Of a stretch of DNA of 64,000 nucleotides, positions 40,573-53,010 are shown in pieces. Position 1 is the stretch's first letter; every line of letters begins with the position of its first letter. The stretch covers positions 1 to 64,000 of the forward strand of contig JAHQIY010000023.1 of assembly GCA_019054805.1 (NCBI GenBank), read 5' to 3'. Under the pieces are notes generated by a model, which saw nothing but the letters and a program-made list of their open reading frames with translations, made no database searches and was not told where the DNA came from. The translations under genes were made by a program, and so were the position numbers. This DNA comes from Brachionus manjavacas. Lineage: Eukaryota; Rotifera; Eurotatoria; Ploima; Brachionidae.

Positions 40573-43500
40573 TTGCAATCAATTTTTCGAATTTTGGAAA
40601 ACCCAAGATACCACCAGATAGATCTTGACATTTTCTTGACTTTGGCCTTAACAGATCGAAAAAGCTCAAAGATTCGAAAAGTTATGCACATGGGAAACTT
40701 ACAAGTGTTTGCCAAGGACTCAATTTTCAAAGCACTGCAGAATGGTCAATTTTTTAGCTACGATAATGATTAATGGCTCAAATTCAAGAGCGCAAAAAGT
40801 TATACATGATACAATTTACAGAAGTCCAAAAAGTAAAAAGGACAAGAAATTAGGGGACTTCGAAAAAGAGCAAAAAACCCATTTTTTTACAGTTTTCAAA
40901 TAGGTTTTTTGCAATCAATTTTTCGAATTTTGGAAAACCCAAGATACCACCAGATAGATCTTGACATTTTCTTGACTTTGGCCTTAACAGATCGAAAAAG
41001 CTCAAAGATTCGAAAAGTTATGCACATGGGAAACTTACAAGTGTTTGCCAAGGACTCAATTTTCAAAGCACTGCAGAATGGTCAATTTTTTAGCTACGAT
41101 AATGATTAATGGCTCAAATTCAAGAGCGCAAAAAGTTATACATGATACAATTTACAGAAGTCCAAAAAGTAAAAAGGACAAGAAATTAGGGGACTTCGAA
41201 AAAGAGCAAAAAACCCATTTTTTTACAGTTTTCAAATAGGTTTTTTGCAATCAATTTTTCGAATTTTGGAAAACCCAAGATACCACCAGATAGATCTTGA
41301 CATTTTCTTGACTTTGGCTTTTACAGATCGAAAAAAGCTCAAAGATTCGAAAAGTTATGCACATGGGAAACTTACAAGTGTTTGCCAAGGACTCAATTTT
41401 CAAAGCACTGCAGAATGGTCAATTTTTTAGCTACGATAATGATTAATGGCTCAAATTCAAGAGCGCAAAAAGTTATACATGATACAATTTACAGAAGTCC
41501 AAAAAGTAAAAAGGACAAGAAATTAGGGGACTTCGAAAAAGAGCAAAAAACCCATTTTTTTACAGTTTTCAAATAGGTTTTTTGCAATCAATTTTTCGAA
41601 TTTTGGAAAACCCAAGATACCACCAGATAGATCTTGACATTTTCTTGACTTTGGCTTTAACAGATCGAAAAAGCTCAAAGATTCGAAAAGTTATGCACAT
41701 GGGAAACTTACAAGTGTTTGCCAAGGACTCAATTTTCAAAGCACTGCAGAATGGTCAATTTTTTAGCTACGATAATGATTAATGGCTCAAATTCAAGAGC
41801 GCAAAAAGTTATACATGATACAATTTACAGAAGTCCAAAAAGTAAAAAGGACAAGAAATTAGGGGACTTCGAAAAAGAGCAAAAAACCCATTTTTTTACA
41901 GTTTTCAAATAGGTTTTTTGCAATCAATTTTTCGAATTTTGGAAAACCCAAGATACCACCAGATAGATCTTGACATTTTCTTGACTTTGGCCTTAACAGA
42001 TCGAAAAAGCTCAAAGATTCGAAAAGTTATGCACATGGGAAACTTACAAGTGTTTGCCAAGGACTCAATTTTCAAAGCACTGCAGAATGGTCAATTTTTT
42101 AGCTACGATAATGATTAATGGCTCAAATTCAAGAGCGCAAAAAGTTATACATGATACAATTTACAGAAGTCCAAAAAGTAAAAAGGACAAGAAATTAGGG
42201 GACTTCGAAAAAGAGCAAAAAACCCATTTTTTTACAGTTTTCAAATAGGTTTTTTGCAATCAATTTTTCGAATTTTGGAAAACCCAAGATACCACCAGAT
42301 AGATCTTGACATTTTCTTGACTTTGGCTTTAACAGATCGAAAAAGCTCAAAGATTCGAAAAGTTATGCACATGGGAAACTTACAAGTGTTTGCCAAGGAC
42401 TCAATTTTCAAAGCACTGCAGAATGGTCAATTTTTTAGCTACGATAATGATTAATGGCTCAAATTCAAGAGCGCAAAAAGTTATACATGATACAATTTAC
42501 AGAAGTCCAAAAAGTAAAAAGGACAAGAAATTAGGGGACTTCGAAAAAGAGCAAAAAACCCATTTTTTTACAGTTTTCAAATAGGTTTTTTGCAATCAAT
42601 TTTTCGAATTTTGGAAAACCCAAGATACCACCAGATAGATCTTGACATTTTCTTGACTTTGGCTTTAACAGATCGAAAAAGCTCAAAGATTCGAAAAGTT
42701 ATGCACATGGGAAACTTACAAGTGTTTGCCAAGGACTCAATTTTCAAAGCACTGCAGAATGGTCAATTTTTTAGCTACGATAATGATTAATGGCTCAAAT
42801 TCAAGAGCGCAAAAAGTTATACATGATACAATTTACAGAAGTCCAAAAAGTAAAAAGGACAAGAAATTAGGGGACTTCGAAAAAGAGCAAAAAACCCATT
42901 TTTTTACAGTTTTCAAATAGGTTTTTTGCAATCAATTTTTCGAATTTTGGAAAACCCAAGATACCACCAGATAGATCTTGACATTTTCTTGACTTTGGCC
43001 TTAACAGATCGAAAAAGCTCAAAGATTCGAAAAGTTATGCACATGGGAAACTTACAAGTGTTTGCCAAGGACTCAATTTTCAAAGCACTGCAGAATGGTC
43101 AATTTTTTAGCTACGATAATGATTAATGGCTCAAATTCAAGAGCGCAAAAAGTTATACATGATACAATTTACAGAAGTCCAAAAAGTAAAAAGGACAAGA
43201 AATTAGGGGACTTCGAAAAAGAGCAAAAAACCCATTTTTTTACAGTTTTCAAATAGGTTTTTTGCAATCAATTTTTCGAATTTTGGAAAACCCAAGATAC
43301 CACCAGATAGATCTTGACATTTTCTTGACTTTGGCTTTTACAGATCGAAAAAAGCTCAAAGATTCGAAAAGTTATGCACATGGGAAACTTACAAGTGTTT
43401 GCCAAGGACTCAATTTTCAAAGCACTGCAGAATGGTCAATTTTTTAGCTACGATAATGATTAATGGCTCAAATTCAAGAGCGCAAAAAGTTATACATGAT

Positions 43501-46500
43501 ACAATTTACAGAAGTCCAAAAAGTAAAAAGGACAAGAAATTAGGGGACTTCGAAAAAGAGCAAAAAACCCATTTTTTTACAGTTTTCAAATAGGTTTTTT
43601 GCAATCAATTTTTCGAATTTTGGAAAACCCAAGATACCACCAGATAGATCTTGACATTTTCTTGACTTTGGCCTTAACAGATCGAAAAAGCTCAAAGATT
43701 CGAAAAGTTATGCACATGGGAAACTTACAAGTGTTTGCCAAGGACTCAATTTTCAAAGCACTGCAGAATGGTCAATTTTTTAGCTACGATAATGATTAAT
43801 GGCTCAAATTCAAGAGCGCAAAAAGTTATACATGATACAATTTACAGAAGTCCAAAAAGTAAAAAGGACAAGAAATTAGGGGACTTCGAAAAAGAGCAAA
43901 AAACCCATTTTTTTACAGTTTTCAAATAGGTTTTTTGCAATCAATTTTTCGAATTTTGGAAAACCCAAGATACCACCAGATAGATCTTGACATTTTCTTG
44001 ACTTTGGCCTTAACAGATCGAAAAAGCTCAAAGATTCGAAAAGTTATGCACATGGGAAACTTACAAGTGTTTGCCAAGGACTCAATTTTCAAAGCACTGC
44101 AGAATGGTCAATTTTTTAGCTACGATAATGATTAATGGCTCAAATTCAAGAGCGCAAAAAGTTATACATGATACAATTTACAGAAGTCCAAAAAGTAAAA
44201 AGGACAAGAAATTAGGGGACTTCGAAAAAGAGCAAAAAACCCATTTTTTTACAGTTTTCAAATAGGTTTTTTGCAATCAATTTTTCGAATTTTGGAAAAC
44301 CCAAGATACCACCAGATAGATCTTGACATTTTCTTGACTTTGGCTTTTACAGATCGAAAAAAGCTCAAAGATTCGAAAAGTTATGCACATGGGAAACTTA
44401 CAAGTGTTTGCCAAGGACTCAATTTTCAAAGCACTGCAGAATGGTCAATTTTTTAGCTACGATAATGATTAATGGCTCAAATTCAAGAGCGCAAAAAGTT
44501 ATACATGATACAATTTACAGAAGTCCAAAAAGTAAAAAGGACAAGAAATTAGGGGACTTCGAAAAAGAGCAAAAAACCCATTTTTTTACAGTTTTCAAAT
44601 AGGTTTTTTGCAATCAATTTTTCGAATTTTGGAAAACCCAAGATACCACCAGATAGATCTTGACATTTTCTTGACTTTGGCTTTAACAGATCGAAAAAGC
44701 TCAAAGATTCGAAAAGTTATGCACATGGGAAACTTACAAGTGTTTGCCAAGGACTCAATTTTCAAAGCACTGCAGAATGGTCAATTTTTTAGCTACGATA
44801 ATGATTAATGGCTCAAATTCAAGAGCGCAAAAAGTTATACATGATACAATTTACAGAAGTCCAAAAAGTAAAAAGGACAAGAAATTAGGGGACTTCGAAA
44901 AAGAGCAAAAAACCCATTTTTTTACAGTTTTCAAATAGGTTTTTTGCAATCAATTTTTCGAATTTTGGAAAACCCAAGATACCACCAGATAGATCTTGAC
45001 ATTTTCTTGACTTTGGCTTTTACAGATCGAAAAAAGCTCAAAGATTCGAAAAGTTATGCACATGGGAAACTTACAAGTGTTTGCCAAGGACTCAATTTTC
45101 AAAGCACTGCAGAATGGTCAATTTTTTAGCTACGATAATGATTAATGGCTCAAATTCAAGAGCGCAAAAAGTTATACATGATACAATTTACAGAAGTCCA
45201 AAAAGTAAAAAGGACAAGAAATTAGGGGACTTCGAAAAAGAGCAAAAAACCCATTTTTTTACAGTTTTCAAATAGGTTTTTTGCAATCAATTTTTCGAAT
45301 TTTGGAAAACCCAAGATACCACCAGATAGATCTTGACATTTTCTTGACTTTGGCTTTAACAGATCGAAAAAGCTCAAAGATTCGAAAAGTTATGCACATG
45401 GGAAACTTACAAGTGTTTGCCAAGGACTCAATTTTCAAAGCACTGCAGAATGGTCAATTTTTTAGCTACGATAATGATTAATGGCTCAAATTCAAGAGCG
45501 CAAAAAGTTATACATGATACAATTTACAGAAGTCCAAAAAGTAAAAAGGACAAGAAATTAGGGGACTTCGAAAAAGAGCAAAAAACCCATTTTTTTACAG
45601 TTTTCAAATAGGTTTTTTGCAATCAATTTTTCGAATTTTGGAAAACCCAAGATACCACCAGATAGATCTTGACATTTTCTTGACTTTGGCTTTAACAGAT
45701 CGAAAAAGCTCAAAGATTCGAAAAGTTATGCACATGGGAAACTTACAAGTGTTTGCCAAGGACTCAATTTTCAAAGCACTGCAGAATGGTCAATTTTTTA
45801 GCTACGATAATGATTAATGGCTCAAATTCAAGAGCGCAAAAAGTTATACATGATACAATTTACAGAAGTCCAAAAAGTAAAAAGGACAAGAAATTAGGGG
45901 ACTTCGAAAAAGAGCAAAAAACCCATTTTTTTACAGTTTTCAAATAGGTTTTTTGCAATCAATTTTTCGAATTTTGGAAAACCCAAGATACCACCAGATA
46001 GATCTTGACATTTTCTTGACTTTGGCCTTAACAGATCGAAAAAGCTCAAAGATTCGAAAAGTTATGCACATGGGAAACTTACAAGTGTTTGCCAAGGACT
46101 CAATTTTCAAAGCACTGCAGAATGGTCAATTTTTTAGCTACGATAATGATTAATGGCTCAAATTCAAGAGCGCAAAAAGTTATACATGATACAATTTACA
46201 GAAGTCCAAAAAGTAAAAAGGACAAGAAATTAGGGGACTTCGAAAAAGAGCAAAAAACCCATTTTTTTACAGTTTTCAAATAGGTTTTTTGCAATCAATT
46301 TTTCGAATTTTGGAAAACCCAAGATACCACCAGATAGATCTTGACATTTTCTTGACTTTGGCCTTAACAGATCGAAAAAGCTCAAAGATTCGAAAAGTTA
46401 TGCACATGGGAAACTTACAAGTGTTTGCCAAGGACTCAATTTTCAAAGCACTGCAGAATGGTCAATTTTTTAGCTACGATAATGATTAATGGCTCAAATT

Positions 46501-46960
46501 CAAGAGCGCAAAAAGTTATACATGATACAATTTACAGAAGTCCAAAAAGTAAAAAGGACAAGAAATTAGGGGACTTCGAAAAAGAGCAAAAAACCCATTT
46601 TTTTACAGTTTTCAAATAGGTTTTTTGCAATCAATTTTTCGAATTTTGGAAAACCCAAGATACCACCAGATAGATCTTGACATTTTCTTGACTTTGGCCT
46701 TAACAGATCGAAAAAGCTCAAAGATTCGAAAAGTTATGCACATGGGAAACTTACAAGTGTTTGCCAAGGACTCAATTTTCAAAGCACTGCAGAATGGTCA
46801 ATTTTTTAGCTACGATAATGATTAATGGCTCAAATTCAAGAGCGCAAAAAGTTATACATGATACAATTTACAGAAGTCCAAAAAGTAAAAAGGACAAGAA
46901 ATTAGGGGACTTCGAAAAAGAGCAAAAAACCCATTTTTTTACAGTTTTCAAATAGGTTTT
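40573..46960 (+). repeat. Block containing all subtype C monomers
   Basis: GGCCTTAACAG replaces GGCTTTAACAG in nine monomers, which start near 40,573, 40,909, 41,918, 42,926, 43,599, 43,935, 45,953, 46,289 and 46,625. I find this subtype nowhere else in the window. The C copies are interleaved with A and B copies. The subtype order CCAB recurs at 40,573 and 43,599, nine monomers apart, so a multi-monomer segment was probably duplicated locally. Confidence 0.85.
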
Positions 46961-49900
46961 TTGCAATCAATTTTTCGAATTTTGGAAAACCCAAGATACC
47001 ACCAGATAGATCTTGACATTTTCTTGACTTTGGCTTTAACAGATCGAAAAAGCTCAAAGATTCGAAAAGTTATGCACATGGGAAACTTACAAGTGTTTGC
47101 CAAGGACTCAATTTTCAAAGCACTGCAGAATGGTCAATTTTTTAGCTACGATAATGATTAATGGCTCAAATTCAAGAGCGCAAAAAGTTATACATGATAC
47201 AATTTACAGAAGTCCAAAAAGTAAAAAGGACAAGAAATTAGGGGACTTCGAAAAAGAGCAAAAAACCCATTTTTTTACAGTTTTCAAATAGGTTTTTTGC
47301 AATCAATTTTTCGAATTTTGGAAAACCCAAGATACCACCAGATAGATCTTGACATTTTCTTGACTTTGGCTTTAACAGATCGAAAAAGCTCAAAGATTCG
47401 AAAAGTTATGCACATGGGAAACTTACAAGTGTTTGCCAAGGACTCAATTTTCAAAGCACTGCAGAATGGTCAATTTTTTAGCTACGATAATGATTAATGG
47501 CTCAAATTCAAGAGCGCAAAAAGTTATACATGATACAATTTACAGAAGTCCAAAAAGTAAAAAGGACAAGAAATTAGGGGACTTCGAAAAAGAGCAAAAA
47601 ACCCATTTTTTTACAGTTTTCAAATAGGTTTTTTGCAATCAATTTTTCGAATTTTGGAAAACCCAAGATACCACCAGATAGATCTTGACATTTTCTTGAC
47701 TTTGGCTTTTACAGATCGAAAAAAGCTCAAAGATTCGAAAAGTTATGCACATGGGAAACTTACAAGTGTTTGCCAAGGACTCAATTTTCAAAGCACTGCA
47801 GAATGGTCAATTTTTTAGCTACGATAATGATTAATGGCTCAAATTCAAGAGCGCAAAAAGTTATACATGATACAATTTACAGAAGTCCAAAAAGTAAAAA
47901 GGACAAGAAATTAGGGGACTTCGAAAAAGAGCAAAAAACCCATTTTTTTACAGTTTTCAAATAGGTTTTTTGCAATCAATTTTTCGAATTTTGGAAAACC
48001 CAAGATACCACCAGATAGATCTTGACATTTTCTTGACTTTGGCTTTAACAGATCGAAAAAGCTCAAAGATTCGAAAAGTTATGCACATGGGAAACTTACA
48101 AGTGTTTGCCAAGGACTCAATTTTCAAAGCACTGCAGAATGGTCAATTTTTTAGCTACGATAATGATTAATGGCTCAAATTCAAGAGCGCAAAAAGTTAT
48201 ACATGATACAATTTACAGAAGTCCAAAAAGTAAAAAGGACAAGAAATTAGGGGACTTCGAAAAAGAGCAAAAAACCCATTTTTTTACAGTTTTCAAATAG
48301 GTTTTTTGCAATCAATTTTTCGAATTTTGGAAAACCCAAGATACCACCAGATAGATCTTGACATTTTCTTGACTTTGGCTTTTACAGATCGAAAAAAGCT
48401 CAAAGATTCGAAAAGTTATGCACATGGGAAACTTACAAGTGTTTGCCAAGGACTCAATTTTCAAAGCACTGCAGAATGGTCAATTTTTTAGCTACGATAA
48501 TGATTAATGGCTCAAATTCAAGAGCGCAAAAAGTTATACATGATACAATTTACAGAAGTCCAAAAAGTAAAAAGGACAAGAAATTAGGGGACTTCGAAAA
48601 AGAGCAAAAAACCCATTTTTTTACAGTTTTCAAATAGGTTTTTTGCAATCAATTTTTCGAATTTTGGAAAACCCAAGATACCACCAGATAGATCTTGACA
48701 TTTTCTTGACTTTGGCTTTAACAGATCGAAAAAGCTCAAAGATTCGAAAAGTTATGCACATGGGAAACTTACAAGTGTTTGCCAAGGACTCAATTTTCAA
48801 AGCACTGCAGAATGGTCAATTTTTTAGCTACGATAATGATTAATGGCTCAAATTCAAGAGCGCAAAAAGTTATACATGATACAATTTACAGAAGTCCAAA
48901 AAGTAAAAAGGACAAGAAATTAGGGGACTTCGAAAAAGAGCAAAAAACCCATTTTTTTACAGTTTTCAAATAGGTTTTTTGCAATCAATTTTTCGAATTT
49001 TGGAAAACCCAAGATACCACCAGATAGATCTTGACATTTTCTTGACTTTGGCTTTAACAGATCGAAAAAGCTCAAAGATTCGAAAAGTTATGCACATGGG
49101 AAACTTACAAGTGTTTGCCAAGGACTCAATTTTCAAAGCACTGCAGAATGGTCAATTTTTTAGCTACGATAATGATTAATGGCTCAAATTCAAGAGCGCA
49201 AAAAGTTATACATGATACAATTTACAGAAGTCCAAAAAGTAAAAAGGACAAGAAATTAGGGGACTTCGAAAAAGAGCAAAAAACCCATTTTTTTACAGTT
49301 TTCAAATAGGTTTTTTGCAATCAATTTTTCGAATTTTGGAAAACCCAAGATACCACCAGATAGATCTTGACATTTTCTTGACTTTGGCTTTTACAGATCG
49401 AAAAAAGCTCAAAGATTCGAAAAGTTATGCACATGGGAAACTTACAAGTGTTTGCCAAGGACTCAATTTTCAAAGCACTGCAGAATGGTCAATTTTTTAG
49501 CTACGATAATGATTAATGGCTCAAATTCAAGAGCGCAAAAAGTTATACATGATACAATTTACAGAAGTCCAAAAAGTAAAAAGGACAAGAAATTAGGGGA
49601 CTTCGAAAAAGAGCAAAAAACCCATTTTTTTACAGTTTTCAAATAGGTTTTTTGCAATCAATTTTTCGAATTTTGGAAAACCCAAGATACCACCAGATAG
49701 ATCTTGACATTTTCTTGACTTTGGCTTTAACAGATCGAAAAAGCTCAAAGATTCGAAAAGTTATGCACATGGGAAACTTACAAGTGTTTGCCAAGGACTC
49801 AATTTTCAAAGCACTGCAGAATGGTCAATTTTTTAGCTACGATAATGATTAATGGCTCAAATTCAAGAGCGCAAAAAGTTATACATGATACAATTTACAG

Positions 49901-50595
49901 AAGTCCAAAAAGTAAAAAGGACAAGAAATTAGGGGACTTCGAAAAAGAGCAAAAAACCCATTTTTTTACAGTTTTCAAATAGGTTTTTTGCAATCAATTT
50001 TTCGAATTTTGGAAAACCCAAGATACCACCAGATAGATCTTGACATTTTCTTGACTTTGGCTTTAACAGATCGAAAAAGCTCAAAGATTCGAAAAGTTAT
50101 GCACATGGGAAACTTACAAGTGTTTGCCAAGGACTCAATTTTCAAAGCACTGCAGAATGGTCAATTTTTTAGCTACGATAATGATTAATGGCTCAAATTC
50201 AAGAGCGCAAAAAGTTATACATGATACAATTTACAGAAGTCCAAAAAGTAAAAAGGACAAGAAATTAGGGGACTTCGAAAAAGAGCAAAAAACCCATTTT
50301 TTTACAGTTTTCAAATAGGTTTTTTGCAATCAATTTTTCGAATTTTGGAAAACCCAAGATACCACCAGATAGATCTTGACATTTTCTTGACTTTGGCTTT
50401 TACAGATCGAAAAAAGCTCAAAGATTCGAAAAGTTATGCACATGGGAAACTTACAAGTGTTTGCCAAGGACTCAATTTTCAAAGCACTGCAGAATGGTCA
50501 ATTTTTTAGCTACGATAATGATTAATGGCTCAAATTCAAGAGCGCAAAAAGTTATACATGATACAATTTACAGAAGTCCAAAAAGTAAAAAGGAC

Positions 50596-53010
50596 AAGAA
50601 ATTAGGGACTTCGAAAAAGAGCAAAAAACCCATTTTTTTACAGTTTTCAAATAGGTTTTTTGCAATCAATTTTTCGAATTTTGGAAAACCCAAGATATCA
50701 CCAGATAGATCTTGACATTTTCTTGACTTTGGCTTTAACAGATCGAAAAAGCTCAAAGATTCGAAAAGTTATGCACATGGGAAACTTACAAGTGTTTGCC
50801 AAGGACTCAATTTTCAAAGCACTGCAGAATGGTCAATTTTTTAGCTACGATAATGATTAATGGCTCAAATTCAAGAGCGCAAAAAGTTATACATGATACA
50901 ATTTACAGAAGTCCAAAAAGTAAAAAGGACAAGAAATTAGGGGACTTCGAAAAAGAGCAAAAAACCCATTTTTTTACAGTTTTCAAATAGGTTTTTTGCA
51001 ATCAATTTTTCGAATTTTGGAAAACCCAAGATACCACCAGATAGATCTTGACATTTTCTTGACTTTGGCTTTAACAGATCGAAAAAGCTCAAAGATTCGA
51101 AAAGTTATGCACATGGGAAACTTACAAGTGTTTGCCAAGGACTCAATTTTCAAAGCACTGCAGAATGGTCAATTTTTTAGCTACGATAATGATTAATGGC
51201 TCAAATTCAAGAGCGCAAAAAGTTATACATGATACAATTTACAGAAGTCCAAAAAGTAAAAAGGACAAGAAATTAGGGGACTTCGAAAAAGAGCAAAAAA
51301 CCCATTTTTTTACAGTTTTCAAATAGGTTTTTTGCAATCAATTTTTCGAATTTTGGAAAACCCAAGATACCACCAGATAGATCTTGACATTTTCTTGACT
51401 TTGGCTTTAACAGATCGAAAAAGCTCAAAGATTCGAAAAGTTATGCACATGGGAAACTTACAAGTGTTTGCCAAGGACTCAATTTTCAAAGCACTGCAGA
51501 ATGGTCAATTTTTTAGCTACGATAATGATTAATGGCTCAAATTCAAGAGCGCAAAAAGTTATACATGATACAATTTACAGAAGTCCAAAAAGTAAAAAGG
51601 ACAAGAAATTAGGGGACTTCGAAAAAGAGCAAAAAACCCATTTTTTTACAGTTTTCAAATAGGTTTTTTGCAATCAATTTTTCGAATTTTGGAAAACCCA
51701 AGATACCACCAGATAGATCTTGACATTTTCTTGACTTTGGCTTTAACAGATCGAAAAAGCTCAAAGATTCGAAAAGTTATGCACATGGGAAACTTACAAG
51801 TGTTTGCCAAGGACTCAATTTTCAAAGCACTGCAGAATGGTCAATTTTTTAGCTACGATAATGATTAATGGCTCAAATTCAAGAGCGCAAAAAGTTATAC
51901 ATGATACAATTTACAGAAGTCCAAAAAGTAAAAAGGACAAGAAATTAGGGGACTTCGAAAAAGAGCAAAAAACCCATTTTTTTACAGTTTTCAAATAGGT
52001 TTTTTGCAATCAATTTTTCGAATTTTGGAAAACCCAAGATACCACCAGATAGATCTTGACATTTTCTTGACTTTGGCTTTAACAGATCGAAAAAGCTCAA
52101 AGATTCGAAAAGTTATGCACATGGGAAACTTACAAGTGTTTGCCAAGGACTCAATTTTCAAAGCACTGCAGAATGGTCAATTTTTTAGCTACGATAATGA
52201 TTAATGGCTCAAATTCAAGAGCGCAAAAAGTTATACATGATACAATTTACAGAAGTCCAAAAAGTAAAAAGGACAAGAAATTAGGGGACTTCGAAAAAGA
52301 GCAAAAAACCCATTTTTTTACAGTTTTCAAATAGGTTTTTTGCAATCAATTTTTCGAATTTTGGAAAACCCAAGATACCACCAGATAGATCTTGACATTT
52401 TCTTGACTTTGGCTTTAACAGATCGAAAAAGCTCAAAGATTCGAAAAGTTATGCACATGGGAAACTTACAAGTGTTTGCCAAGGACTCAATTTTCAAAGC
52501 ACTGCAGAATGGTCAATTTTTTAGCTACGATAATGATTAATGGCTCAAATTCAAGAGCGCAAAAAGTTATACATGATACAATTTACAGAAGTCCAAAAAG
52601 TAAAAAGGACAAGAAATTAGGGACTTCGAAAAAGAGCAAAAAACCCATTTTTTTACAGTTTTCAAATAGGTTTTTTGCAATCAATTTTTCGAATTTTGGA
52701 AAACCCAAGATATCACCAGATAGATCTTGACATTTTCTTGACTTTGGCTTTAACAGATCGAAAAAGCTCAAAGATTCGAAAAGTTATGCACATGGGAAAC
52801 TTACAAGTGTTTGCCAAGGACTCAATTTTCAAAGCACTGCAGAATGGTCAATTTTTTAGCTACGATAATGATTAATGGCTCAAATTCAAGAGCGCAAAAA
52901 GTTATACATGATACAATTTACAGAAGTCCAAAAAGTAAAAAGGACAAGAAATTAGGGGACTTCGAAAAAGAGCAAAAAACCCATTTTTTTACAGTTTTCA
53001 AATAGGTTTT
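50596..53010 (+). repeat. Six-monomer duplicated segment marked by a paired variant
   Basis: Two B monomers share a linked pair of rare changes: one G is lost in TTAGGGGACTT (near 50,605 and 52,620), and GATACCACC becomes GATATCACC (near 50,695 and 52,710). They are 2,015 bp apart, exactly six monomers, with five ordinary B monomers between them. This points to a local six-monomer duplication. Confidence 0.75.
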
